Below, piece by piece: positions 20,963 through 30,989 of a stretch of DNA of 64,000 nucleotides. The DNA is from Bacteroidota bacterium. Lineage in GTDB: Bacteria; Bacteroidota; Bacteroidia; Chitinophagales; Chitinophagaceae. The position numbers and the translations under genes are program-made. The notes beneath the pieces were generated by a model. That model made no database searches. It was not told the DNA's origin and saw only the letters and a list, made by a program, of their open reading frames with translations. Numbering within the stretch: position 1 is the first letter of the stretch; each line of letters opens with the position of its first letter. The stretch lies in NCBI GenBank assembly GCA_016868475.1, contig VGGU01000003.1:18569-82568 (forward strand), read 5' to 3'.

Positions 20963-22366
20963 ATGGCATACGACGTATTGGTATTGGGAAGTGGTCCTGG
21001 CGGCTATGTGGCTGCAATCAGGGCCTCACAGTTGGGGCTTAAAACGGCAGTGGTAGAAAAGGAAAGCCTAGGGGGCGTTTGCCTGAATTGGGGGTGTATT
21101 CCTACAAAAGCTCTTTTGAAAAGTGCACAGGTAAACGAGTACATCAAACATGCCAAAGATTTTGGAATTGAAGCTACCGGACAACCTCACTTTGATGCCG
21201 TAATAAGGAGAAGTCGCGGAGTGGCGGATAAAATGAGCAAGGGTGTTCAATTCTTAATGAAGAAGAACAAGATCGATGTGATTATGGGATTTGGAAAGAT
21301 CCTTGGCAAAGGAAGATTGGAGGTTACGGACAAGGATGGTAAAAAACAACTGGTGGAAGCCAAACATATTATTATAGCCACGGGAGGCCGAAGCCGACAA
21401 TTACCCACCATGCCCATAGACGGTACAAAAATTCTGGGCTATCGCGAAGCAATGGTGTTGCCAACAATGCCAAAATCCATGATTATCGTGGGAAGCGGGG
21501 CCATTGGAGTAGAATTTGCCTATTTCTACAATAGCATGGGCACAAAAGTTACTATCGTAGAATACCTACCCAGGATTGTTCCGGTTGAGGACGAGGACAT
21601 CTCCAAAGAGTTGGAGAAGCAGTATAAGAAAATTGGTGTGGAAATTCTTACCAATAGTGAAGTAACAGCTGTAGATACCACTGGGGCTGGTGTTAAAGCA
21701 ACCATTAAATCAGCTGCTGGCGAAAAGATTGTGGAAGCGGACGTATTATTGAGCGCCGTTGGCGTAACTGCAAATATAGAAGGGATTGGTTTGGAAGAAA
21801 CTGGAATAAAAACAGATAAAGGCAGAATAGTAGTAGATAAGTTTGGACAGACTACTATCCCGGGTATTTATGCAATTGGGGATTGCGCCCCTGGGCAGGC
21901 TCTTGCGCATGTGGCAAGTAAAGAAGGGATAATTTGTGTTGAAGCAATAGCCTATCAGGAAAAAAAGTACAATCACCAACCTGAGCCAATTGACTATAAT
22001 AATATTCCTGGGTGTACTTATTGCGTACCAGAAATTGCCTCTGTAGGATTTACTGAGAAGCAAGCCAAGGAGGCGGGTTATGAAATTAAAGTGGGCAAAT
22101 TCCCACTAAGTGCCAGCGGTAAAGCATCTGCTGCAGGCCATACCGAAGGATTTGTAAAAGTAATTTTTGACGCAAAGTATGGAGAGTGGCTGGGCACGCA
22201 CATGATTGGGTACAATGTAACAGAAATAATCGCCCAAACCGTAACCGCTAGAAAGCTTGAAACAACTTACCATGAGGTGTTAAACTCCATTCACCCCCAC
22301 CCAACCATTAGCGAAAGTGTGAAAGATGCCATTGAAGTGGCTTATGGGGAAGCTATACATCTTTAA
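20963..22366 (+). CDS. lpdA: Dihydrolipoyl dehydrogenase
   Basis: GSGPGGYVAAIRASQLG, GGVCLNWGCIPTKALL, AIGDCAPGQALAH, NSIHPHPTISE. Confidence 0.95.
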   Translation: MAYDVLVLGSGPGGYVAAIRASQLGLKTAVVEKESLGGVCLNWGCIPTKALLKSAQVNEYIKHAKDFGIEATGQPHFDAVIRRSRGVADKMSKGVQFLMKKNKIDVIMGFGKILGKGRLEVTDKDGKKQLVEAKHIIIATGGRSRQLPTMPIDGTKILGYREAMVLPTMPKSMIIVGSGAIGVEFAYFYNSMGTKVTIVEYLPRIVPVEDEDISKELEKQYKKIGVEILTNSEVTAVDTTGAGVKATIKSAAGEKIVEADVLLSAVGVTANIEGIGLEETGIKTDKGRIVVDKFGQTTIPGIYAIGDCAPGQALAHVASKEGIICVEAIAYQEKKYNHQPEPIDYNNIPGCTYCVPEIASVGFTEKQAKEAGYEIKVGKFPLSASGKASAAGHTEGFVKVIFDAKYGEWLGTHMIGYNVTEIIAQTVTARKLETTYHEVLNSIHPHPTISESVKDAIEVAYGEAIHL

Positions 22367-22373
22367 AAGAAAG

Positions 22374-22399
22374 AAGGGCCCCCGAAAACGGGTGCCCTT
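22374..22399 (+). terminator. Intrinsic terminator-like hairpin after lpdA
   Basis: AAGGGCCCCCG-AAAA-CGGGTGCCCTT, 11-bp stem with one mismatch. Confidence 0.6.
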
Positions 22400-22496
22400 T
22401 ACATAAGCATGATTGAAGTTGCGACCTGTAAACCCAACATAATAGAGACATCCGGGTCTGTCAATTTGCTGCATTCAGTATGAATATTTTTTTAAT

Positions 22497-23288
22497 ATGA
22501 GGTGCTTTTTACAATCCTTGGCTGGGCTTTTAGTGCTTTTGATTCAAAGCTGCCAGCCAAAAACAGCCGAGGAGGAGCAAAAAGTGGCTAATTCAGTGCT
22601 GCCGCTAAGCTATTCCGTTGTGGCCGTCCACCCTCACGATACAAGCTCATATACCCAGGGGCTCCAGTTTGGGAACGAAGGATTATATGAAGGAACTGGT
22701 CAATATGGTAGTTCCCGACTACTATTGACAAATCTGACCACTGGTAAAATCATTAAGGCCATTAAACTAGATGAAAAATTTTTTGGAGAAGGCATTACCA
22801 TATTAAGAGATACTATTTATCAATTAACCTGGCGCGAGAAAAAAGTATTTCAATACACTTTGGATTTTAAAAAAATCAATGAGTTTGCCATTGACAAGGA
22901 GGGCTGGGGACTTTCCAATAACGGAAAAGACCTACTATTAACAAACGGAAGTGGGGAGCTTTTCTTTTATAACCCAAAAGGGATGCTCTTAGTCAAAAGT
23001 CAATTGGTTACAGAAAATGGAAGCCCTACTTACAATCTTAATGAACTAGAGTTTGTAGACGGATTTTTATATGCCAATCAATACACCACCCCATATATTT
23101 TAAAAATCAACCCTGCCAATGGGGAAGTGGTTGCGAAATTAGACTTATCCTCTCTTTGGGAACAAGCAAAACAACAATACAACGGGGTAGAAGTTCCCAA
23201 TGGAATTGCTTACCACTCAGCCACAAAACGTTTTTATATTACCGGTAAGTGGTGGCCTGTACTTTTTGAAATTGAAATCGGTCAATGA
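22497..23288 (+). CDS. Glutaminyl-peptide cyclotransferase family lipoprotein
   Basis: Lipobox LIQSC; HPHDTSSYTQGLQFGNEGLYEGTGQYGSS; FFGEGITIL; NGIAYHSATKRFYITGKWWPVLFEI. Confidence 0.88.
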   Translation: MRCFLQSLAGLLVLLIQSCQPKTAEEEQKVANSVLPLSYSVVAVHPHDTSSYTQGLQFGNEGLYEGTGQYGSSRLLLTNLTTGKIIKAIKLDEKFFGEGITILRDTIYQLTWREKKVFQYTLDFKKINEFAIDKEGWGLSNNGKDLLLTNGSGELFFYNPKGMLLVKSQLVTENGSPTYNLNELEFVDGFLYANQYTTPYILKINPANGEVVAKLDLSSLWEQAKQQYNGVEVPNGIAYHSATKRFYITGKWWPVLFEIEIGQ

Positions 23289-24181
23289 CCAATTTCATAG
23301 ATTAAGGAACTGGATCGTTCTACATCTTTCAAGGTTTGGATGGACGTTTGTATTCCCTGCCAGACACTTTTTACATAGTTAACACGTCCCCTTTGATATT
23401 GTGTGCTTAGCATGGCTACATAAAATGAGTCAAACCACATTGGCTTTACCGCATGAACCTTTAATTGATTACTGCTCATCAACTGACGCATTGCCGGGGG
23501 CGAAAAATGGTAAAGATGACGAGGAACATCATAAGCAGCCCAAAACTTACCAAAGTAGGCCGCATCCAATGAAGTATAATTTGGCACAGCAATATACATC
23601 CTGCCTTCAGGTTTTAGTAAGCGACGCAATTGTTGTACTGTTTCGTTAAGTTCATGTACATGTTCTAGTACATGCCACAAAGTTATTACATCAAAGTGCG
23701 CAGCGGGTAAGGTCATAAAAGCAGAAAGATCCAATAACTCAACGCCAAATTGATTTTTGGCAATAGAACGTGCGTTGGCGGCTGGCTCTATTCCAATGGC
23801 ATTCCAGTTATCTTTTTGCATATGTGCCACAAAAGCGCCTGCACCGCTACCATAGTCCAATAAGTTTCCAACACCCCCACCCAAATGCCCACTAACCAAT
23901 TTACTTTTTTTCGCAAAGGTAATCTTACGAACTTCTTGATACAGTCGATTAATAATTCCTTTGCGAGAATTAGAGTGTGAAATATATTCGGCTGATTGAT
24001 AATAACCACTAATTGCTGCTGCCCCAGGCGCATTCATAGTAACACGCAACGTGCACTGATTGCATTCACACAATCGAAATTGTTCTTTAGTGATAGAATA
24101 ATCAATCACATCAAAAACCAATTTCCATGAATTGGATCCGCAGGCCGGACAAATGGTTGTCATTGAATTACTGGTTACCAA
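23282..24181 (-). CDS. Class I SAM-dependent methyltransferase
   Basis: LLDYGSGAGAFVAHM, FDVITLWHVLEHV, zinc-ribbon-like N-terminus CPACGSNSWK...CECNQC. Confidence 0.85.
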   Translation of the reverse strand: MVTSNSMTTICPACGSNSWKLVFDVIDYSITKEQFRLCECNQCTLRVTMNAPGAAAISGYYQSAEYISHSNSRKGIINRLYQEVRKITFAKKSKLVSGHLGGGVGNLLDYGSGAGAFVAHMQKDNWNAIGIEPAANARSIAKNQFGVELLDLSAFMTLPAAHFDVITLWHVLEHVHELNETVQQLRRLLKPEGRMYIAVPNYTSLDAAYFGKFWAAYDVPRHLYHFSPPAMRQLMSSNQLKVHAVKPMWFDSFYVAMLSTQYQRGRVNYVKSVWQGIQTSIQTLKDVERSSSLIYEIGH

Positions 24182-24816
24182 GATCTGTACGTTGGGGTTG
24201 CCTGCCCAGGAGTGACCTTAGCAGGGTTAGAAAACATAGCAGGAGTAAGTTGCTGACTTAGTAAAATCCATGTTGAAACTACCCCAACAACAATAAATAA
24301 CAACAGCAGCCACCCACCCTTCAACATGAACTTACCTTTTTGCTGTTGCAAGTTCTTTGCCATGGTTATGGAATCTATTGAAGATTCACCAACCTGTACC
24401 GAATGCGCCACATTTTCACGTATGACCTTCTCTGCTATTACAGTCATCGGAGCAGTAAAGCATTCATTGGTGGCTGTAAATTGTAATGAACGATTAGTGT
24501 CAAGTTTCCAATTGCCAATACCCTTCCACAACAAACACTCATTTTGACTCTGATGAGAATTAAGATGACTCAACACCGTTAGATACTGTTGATGAACCAT
24601 AGACACAGGCAGATTATCCCGGGAGGAAAGCCAATTTAAAAAATCCTGCGCCTCAACTTGATTGGTGGATTCAAAATAAAACTCTTGCCGAGGTGAAGCA
24701 ATTACTCTGGCCGCTATATCCAGCTGTGCGGGAATATTACGAACACGAATATATCCCAAGCCATCCAAGGGAAGCTGATGGGTAAGGGCCAGGTATTCTC
24801 TAAATACAGGTATCAA
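24175..24816 (-). CDS. Hypothetical protein with one C-terminal TM helix
   Basis: ORF overlaps neighbours on both sides; hydrophobic WLLLLFIVVGVVSTWILL. No recognised family. Confidence 0.65.
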   Translation of the reverse strand: MIPVFREYLALTHQLPLDGLGYIRVRNIPAQLDIAARVIASPRQEFYFESTNQVEAQDFLNWLSSRDNLPVSMVHQQYLTVLSHLNSHQSQNECLLWKGIGNWKLDTNRSLQFTATNECFTAPMTVIAEKVIRENVAHSVQVGESSIDSITMAKNLQQQKGKFMLKGGWLLLLFIVVGVVSTWILLSQQLTPAMFSNPAKVTPGQATPTYRSW

Positions 24817-26492
24817 GGTTTTCTTTTTGGATCTGGCGAAAATACAACACCTGCCATGAAATTAAACCCATATACAGGATACTGTGCCCAACGTTGGTAG
24901 GATTGATTGAATATATTGCCTACCCTAGTCCAAAGTTGCCAAGATTTTGCAAATTGAAACTCCAACTGGGTACTCAGATCAGCAGCACCCTTTAACCGAT
25001 CCAACTTTCTGCCTGTTTGCAAAAACTGTGCTCCTCTCCAGATGTACAAATCGGTTTGCCAACTAAAATTCTTTCCAAATAACACGCGACTTCCACTTTT
25101 CCATTCAATGGGAAGTAATCCCCATGCTTTTTCTTGTTCCACCAAAGCATTAAACTTATTTAGTTGGAGCGCAGAATAAAGGTGAATGCGTTGCCCCATT
25201 TGATAATTGATTTCCCCTTTTATCTGTAGTTGCACCATCCGAGGTTCAAATACCACTTTGAAAGCATTTTTCAGCAACTGACTGGTATCGTTCACGAACA
25301 AGGGCATGTTTTGATGAGTCAAACCAGCGCCCCGAACGGCATAAGTAAAATAAGGACTTAGTGCTCCATTCAATCCAATATAGGCCTCTTTGGTTTTTGT
25401 ATTGAACAACTGTAAAGGAATATTGATCCAATTATTGGTAGAGAATAATTGTTGATAGGTGTTAACTACAAATTTTCCTTCCCAACCAGCAACCAACATC
25501 AAGCGGCTGCTATCAAGCTTATAAGTAACTGAAACTTGAGGAAGTAATTGCCCTCCAGTTTTATCCCAAACTGGATTGATGCCAGCATTAAAATTTAATC
25601 GCCCATTGGCATGTTTCACTCCAAGTAAAAGCCCCATTGAATTATTCCTTAATGAAGTGATTTCTCGTTTAAGTTGAATGGTCTGCAGATCAACGGCAAG
25701 TCCAATCGACCAATTTTCCTCAATGAATTTTTGAAGAGGTAAACGAAGCCGTACAGCAAGTTCGCGCCCTCCAGCCTGGTCGGAAAAGGAGTTGAAAAAG
25801 AGATCCCCTTGGTAACTTAAACCAAAATCGGTTAATACAGAGCGACTAAATCCTACCCTGCCTCCTGCTTCTGTAACAATATTTTTTATTGAGTCAATCG
25901 CTGGGATGGCTACTCCGGTCGGGAAACCATATTTATATACGGCTTGCCTATTGAACTCAATGTTGCCATCTACAGTAAATGGTCTATTGGATAATTTCTT
26001 AGTCCCATTAATAAACACTCCCGTATGTGCAAATTGTTGAAAAAGTTGTTTCCCTTTAGCTGATTGATGGTAAGTGCTGATAGCGTATGCGGTGTATTGA
26101 TCGATGGCTTTTGAGAAATGAGCACGGAAATAAGGAGATTTCAAATTCCCATACCCTGCCTTTATATACACGGTGGTGTGCAATTTGGATGAATCGGTTT
26201 GATATGCCAATGGCATTACTGGTTTCAATTTAAATTCAGACTGCCAGCCTTGGGTAGGGATTGCGTAACGCAGCGAAACTCTGGAGTTGTCCGGCGTTGG
26301 TAAATTGGGGAGGAATTGAAATTTAGAGACCTTTCTAACACTGGGTTTATAAGCAGAGACGATGTCTACACTTTTAACTCCCTGTGCTGGCTGGGCCCAC
26401 CCTTCAATAGAAAAAAAGACCAATAGGAGCCCAATACTAACTCCATATATTTTATAAACAACCCAATTGTTAATATGAAGTGCCTGAATCAT
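24813..26492 (-). CDS. Outer-membrane beta-barrel (TonB-receptor-like) protein
   Basis: Signal-anchor-like N-terminus, VDIVSAYKPSVRKVSKF, alternating beta strands typical of barrels. Confidence 0.7.
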   Translation of the reverse strand: MIQALHINNWVVYKIYGVSIGLLLVFFSIEGWAQPAQGVKSVDIVSAYKPSVRKVSKFQFLPNLPTPDNSRVSLRYAIPTQGWQSEFKLKPVMPLAYQTDSSKLHTTVYIKAGYGNLKSPYFRAHFSKAIDQYTAYAISTYHQSAKGKQLFQQFAHTGVFINGTKKLSNRPFTVDGNIEFNRQAVYKYGFPTGVAIPAIDSIKNIVTEAGGRVGFSRSVLTDFGLSYQGDLFFNSFSDQAGGRELAVRLRLPLQKFIEENWSIGLAVDLQTIQLKREITSLRNNSMGLLLGVKHANGRLNFNAGINPVWDKTGGQLLPQVSVTYKLDSSRLMLVAGWEGKFVVNTYQQLFSTNNWINIPLQLFNTKTKEAYIGLNGALSPYFTYAVRGAGLTHQNMPLFVNDTSQLLKNAFKVVFEPRMVQLQIKGEINYQMGQRIHLYSALQLNKFNALVEQEKAWGLLPIEWKSGSRVLFGKNFSWQTDLYIWRGAQFLQTGRKLDRLKGAADLSTQLEFQFAKSWQLWTRVGNIFNQSYQRWAQYPVYGFNFMAGVVFSPDPKRKP

Positions 26493-29400
26493 TAATTTCC
26501 CAATTTATTATTTTCTATTTGTGCCAGTTTTTCTTCTGCTTCTTTCTGTAGTTGAGGATCAACAGCGTTTTCAAGCACACTCTGATAAGTTGCTTTTGCG
26601 TTGAACAGATCCTTTTGAGCAGTATAAATATCCCCGAGCAATAGATAGGATTTTGTAACCCAGAATGCATAACTGCCCGAGCGGTTGATTGTTTCAAATG
26701 CGTGTTGCTCTGCTAATTTAAACTGCTGTTGTCTGTAATACGATGCAGCCATCTCATAGCGAGCCTCTGCCGCCAATCCAGCTTTATTAAATTGCAAAAC
26801 TCGCTGTAAGTGTTGGAGCGCCACCGCTTCCTTTCCAACTTCAATTTGAAATTTAGCTGCAACTAAAGCATGAAGCGCTTGGTCCTCTGTTGTCCTTTCT
26901 TTTAACAGTATTAGCGAATCGCCATAGCGGCTGGCCTCGCTCCAATTTTTTTGGTGGTAGTAAGAACGCAATAAACCTCTGTAAGCCTCCAAGCGATCCG
27001 CCTCCGTTACTCTGGTGCTTAAAAACTGAAAATAGTAATTAGCAGCAGCGCTATAATTTTTCTGTTCAAAAAAATTGATCCGTGCAGCAGCTAGAATAGC
27101 TTCTTTAAAATAACGTCCCTGGGCATTTTGTATAATTTGTACAAATTGACTCAGCGCCTCAGTCCAAAGTTGTTTCTGCTGATAACAGGTCCCTAACAAG
27201 AATGAAGCATCTACCCAATAACCGCCTTTTGGAAATTGTTCAAGATATTTTACAAAAGCCGGTATAGCTTTATCAAAATCTTGTTCATCAAAAAGTTGTG
27301 CAGCCGCTATATATTGAAGCGAATCCTCCAATTGAACCGAAACAGCAAATCCTTGCTTTTTCAAGTAGGCAGTATATTCAGTAGTTAAGCCTAATTCCAC
27401 ATAAACGGCCTTTAACTCCTCCAATGCATCACTGGCCTCTGGAGAGGACGGATATTTTTCAATGAGTTGCTGGAACTGATGTAAGGCTTTTTCGTTCTCA
27501 TTAATATTGTAATAAATGACGCCTAATTTAAGGAGTACTGTAGGCTGCCATTCACTTGTGGCGTCGCTCAAAATACGTTCCAATACCGGAATGGCATCTT
27601 TGAAACGTTCTTCAGCCATATAGGTATCTGCCAGTGCCATGTTAGCTTCAGCTACAAATTCTCCGGTCGGGTATTTCTCTAATAGTTGTCGAAGCAAATT
27701 AATTTTTTCAATTCCATTGGTTACGCCAGCCACAGCAGCCAGTTGAAAAAGCGCATAGGGAGATGCTGCAACGTCTAAATCTACTATGCGTTGATACCCT
27801 GTTTTTGCAAGTTTATATTGCCTTAACATATACTGACAATCGGCTATTCGTAATTGAGCATCTTGTTCAATAGAGGTATTACCGGCAACAGCTCCATAAC
27901 TAACTTTTTCAAAATATGGCAATGCTAACTTGAATTGGTTAAGCTCATAATAGGCATACCCTATATTATAAAAAGCATGAATACGGGAGGCTTCTCCTAC
28001 GGTTGGTCCACCTAAACTCAAGTATTTACTAAACTGAAGAACGGCATCATCAAAGTCCTTTTGCCGGTAGCAAATTTCTCCCAACCAAAAATAAAGAAGA
28101 GGTTGCAGCGCTTTATCGGGTTTATCCTTTAACGCTTGAAGTAATAATTGACGGGCCAGAGAAAGTTCTCCATCGTAGATCAATTCCACAGCTCGGCCAT
28201 AACGCACCAAGGGAAGAGAACGAGCAACCAAGGCCGATGGTTGCTTCACTTGTTCTAGCACCTCCATAGCCCTTTTGAAATTGGCACTGGCCGCTAATGA
28301 AGAGAATAATAGTTCTCGAGACTCTTCCAAGTAAGGAGAGGAGATGTTTTCTTTATTGTACAACTCAAACACCCTGGAAGCTTCATCAAAATTTCCCAAT
28401 TCATAACTCAATTTGCCATACAAAAAATGAGAAAGACTTTTTAGTAGTTGATGCTGATTATTAAGCGAAGAGTAAAAGAAAGCATTTTTTGCGCCAACAC
28501 GATCACCCTGACGCAATCGTGATTCAGCTAGTTGAAACATCGCATAATTTGCAAGAGAATCTTTTACCCCTAATAAAGTAGTGAATCCATTAATTGCTTC
28601 ATCTAACTGACCCACGCGTAGTTGCGTAACTGATAATTCATACTGCTCCTCCCTATCCAACACCTTAGATAGTGTTGCATAAGAAGTGAGTAAGGGTAAT
28701 GCCTTTTGAAAATCTTCTTGCGCATAATACGCATGACCCAGCAGTTGTTTGAATGGTATAGAAGGATAAAGCGTATCTACATAGAGAGATCGATGCTCCT
28801 CCAGATAACTAACAGCAGCTAGTAAGTCACCTTTTTTGACTAGCAGTTGCCCCAAATGAAATATGGCCAAGCGACCATAAAGTGAGTGTGAGGTCAGTGG
28901 TTGAAAACATTTTTCGGCCTGCTCCCACTTAGCTTCACTCAAGTACAATAGGCCGGTGTAATACAATGCTGCATGCTGAAATGGGCTATTGTTCAGCTGA
29001 CGAATACTATTGAAAAGCGGAAGCGCTTCATGGTAACGTTTTAAGGAAAAGAGTGCATAAGCTTGTCCAAATTGGCTGGCCGCTATTTCTTCATTGGTTA
29101 AATGATTAATGCTCCCTGCACGGAAATGCTCCAATGCATCCTGCCAGCGTTTCTCCTCAAAAAAGTAATGAGCTAAGTCCAAGTGCATTCGATCTCGCCA
29201 AGCAGGAACGCCATTTGTCAACAAAAATCGTATGGCTTCAGGCACAGCTGCAGACTCCTTTTGTGATAATCTGCAAGAAATTGAATAGTAATCAAGAGCC
29301 ACTGAAGAAACCGCACTGTTTTCATTGGTTGTTGATTGTCCCCGGGCACTGGTAAGTAGCAGACAGGACAGGTTTTGTTGGCCTTGTTTATACGCTTGAA

Positions 29401-29506
29401 TAGCCCAGGCTGCTGGTGAATCCTGTTCCAGAATAACCAAACTACGTTGAGCATGGGCATTCAAGGAATAAATTAACAAAAGCCCAATTAGTAAGAATGA
29501 TCGCAT
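26492..29506 (-). CDS. Large tetratricopeptide repeat protein, secreted
   Basis: 1004 aa; signal peptide; many TPR-like repeats (ALHQFQQLIEKYPSSPEASDALEEL etc.). Confidence 0.85.
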   Translation of the reverse strand: MRSFLLIGLLLIYSLNAHAQRSLVILEQDSPAAWAIQAYKQGQQNLSCLLLTSARGQSTTNENSAVSSVALDYYSISCRLSQKESAAVPEAIRFLLTNGVPAWRDRMHLDLAHYFFEEKRWQDALEHFRAGSINHLTNEEIAASQFGQAYALFSLKRYHEALPLFNSIRQLNNSPFQHAALYYTGLLYLSEAKWEQAEKCFQPLTSHSLYGRLAIFHLGQLLVKKGDLLAAVSYLEEHRSLYVDTLYPSIPFKQLLGHAYYAQEDFQKALPLLTSYATLSKVLDREEQYELSVTQLRVGQLDEAINGFTTLLGVKDSLANYAMFQLAESRLRQGDRVGAKNAFFYSSLNNQHQLLKSLSHFLYGKLSYELGNFDEASRVFELYNKENISSPYLEESRELLFSSLAASANFKRAMEVLEQVKQPSALVARSLPLVRYGRAVELIYDGELSLARQLLLQALKDKPDKALQPLLYFWLGEICYRQKDFDDAVLQFSKYLSLGGPTVGEASRIHAFYNIGYAYYELNQFKLALPYFEKVSYGAVAGNTSIEQDAQLRIADCQYMLRQYKLAKTGYQRIVDLDVAASPYALFQLAAVAGVTNGIEKINLLRQLLEKYPTGEFVAEANMALADTYMAEERFKDAIPVLERILSDATSEWQPTVLLKLGVIYYNINENEKALHQFQQLIEKYPSSPEASDALEELKAVYVELGLTTEYTAYLKKQGFAVSVQLEDSLQYIAAAQLFDEQDFDKAIPAFVKYLEQFPKGGYWVDASFLLGTCYQQKQLWTEALSQFVQIIQNAQGRYFKEAILAAARINFFEQKNYSAAANYYFQFLSTRVTEADRLEAYRGLLRSYYHQKNWSEASRYGDSLILLKERTTEDQALHALVAAKFQIEVGKEAVALQHLQRVLQFNKAGLAAEARYEMAASYYRQQQFKLAEQHAFETINRSGSYAFWVTKSYLLLGDIYTAQKDLFNAKATYQSVLENAVDPQLQKEAEEKLAQIENNKLGN

Positions 29507-29622
29507 AACAAGTTCAATTAACGGGCGAATTTGAGTTTTATTTTCAGGGAAGCCAAGGAATCATTGCAAACACCTGTGGATAAGTGATGTATTAGGAGGC
29601 TTTTAACAAAAAATATGTAAGT

Positions 29623-29630
29623 TAGCTTTG
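29623..29630 (+). promoter_or_regulatory. Candidate -7 box TAGCTTTG upstream of doxX-like gene
   Basis: Matches TAnnTTTG 13 nt before the ATG at 29644. Confidence 0.4.
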
Positions 29631-29643
29631 AAAATAGCCAAAA

Positions 29644-30051
29644 ATGAAAAAATTATTCAGCACGCGCTATTCAGAAAATAGCATTGCTTTTTCTCTTTTA
29701 TTATTACGCTTGACGCTTGGTATTTTAATAATCCCCCATGGATTTTATAAACTGACAAAATTTACTACAGTTGTCAAAGATTTTCCTGATCCACTTCACC
29801 TAAGTTCAACTGTTTCGCTTTCCTTGGTAATATTTGCTGAGTTTTTTTGTGCGGTTTTGTTAGTAGCAGGGCTGATGACTCGTTTAGTAGTGATTCCATT
29901 AATTATCACTATGGGCGTGGCCGTTTTTATGATACATAATAGTGATTTTTTTGGCAAAGCAGAGCTTGCCTCACTGTATCTGGCGGGTTATATTGTGCTA
30001 CTCATTGCAGGTCCTGGAAAGGTTAGTATGGATCGCATGTTAGGCAACTGA
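29644..30051 (+). CDS. DoxX family membrane protein
   Basis: LLLLRLTLGILIIPHGFYKLTKF; four TM segments. Confidence 0.85.
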   Translation: MKKLFSTRYSENSIAFSLLLLRLTLGILIIPHGFYKLTKFTTVVKDFPDPLHLSSTVSLSLVIFAEFFCAVLLVAGLMTRLVVIPLIITMGVAVFMIHNSDFFGKAELASLYLAGYIVLLIAGPGKVSMDRMLGN

Positions 30052-30065
30052 TTGCAACTTGGTTT

Positions 30066-30989
30066 ATGCTTCCTAAATTCCCTGCAACCACAGCTAAGAG
30101 AAATACTCCAGCCTCCCTTTTTATTAGTTTGATTATTTACCTTTTTGCGGGATATTGGATGATTCCTGATCCATTTTTTCTCCTGATTTTGATTAGCATA
30201 TTATTTTTTCATGAAGCAGGGCATTGGTTGGCCATGCGTTATTTCAATTATCAGGATACTGCTATTTTTTTTATTCCGTTCTTGGGCGCCATGGTTAGTG
30301 GCTCAAAACGAAATTTATCCGAATCACAATCCGCGTTGATAATTTTGGCAGGGCCAGTTCCTGGGTTTTTGTTAGGATGGCTTTTATTTCAGTTTGGAAA
30401 TCATACTCCATTAATTCCTAACCATACAATCAGTTGGGCACAAACAGGATGGTTGATGATGATGCTAAATGGGGCAAATCTCCTTCCCATTTTTCCGTTA
30501 GATGGAGGACAGTTATTAAACAGAGTGTATTTGGGCGAAGAAGGGAGGGTCAGCAATGTCTATATTATTTTTTCATGTTTATGCTTGACGGGGTTAGCGC
30601 TTTATATGTCCTATTATTTTTTATTGATCATTCCCATTTGGGTGATCTGGAGGCAAAAACGCAACAATCACTATAAAAAAATTGAGCGTATCATAGAGGA
30701 GAGAAAAATCGACAATGATTTTGACTATCCTGATCTTCCCGATAGTTCATACTGGGAAATCAGGGAAATACTGATCCAAGTGCACCCTGCCTTCCAAACT
30801 ATAAGTAAAGAAAGGGACAGCTATGACCAAAGGGAACCGGCAATACAATACACTATTGAACATTTCCTTAAGCGTTCCTTGATCCAAGATCTTTCATTTA
30901 TCAAAAAAATGGGGCTGGCATTGGGCTGGACCTTACTGTTGTTTGCCATTATACCGGTAATTTTACAGTTAATCAATCAATCAGGGTGA
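30066..30989 (+). CDS. M50/site-2-protease-like membrane metalloprotease
   Basis: FFHEAGHWLAMRYF zinc motif and NLLPIFPLDGGQLLNR. Confidence 0.8.
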   Translation: MLPKFPATTAKRNTPASLFISLIIYLFAGYWMIPDPFFLLILISILFFHEAGHWLAMRYFNYQDTAIFFIPFLGAMVSGSKRNLSESQSALIILAGPVPGFLLGWLLFQFGNHTPLIPNHTISWAQTGWLMMMLNGANLLPIFPLDGGQLLNRVYLGEEGRVSNVYIIFSCLCLTGLALYMSYYFLLIIPIWVIWRQKRNNHYKKIERIIEERKIDNDFDYPDLPDSSYWEIREILIQVHPAFQTISKERDSYDQREPAIQYTIEHFLKRSLIQDLSFIKKMGLALGWTLLLFAIIPVILQLINQSG

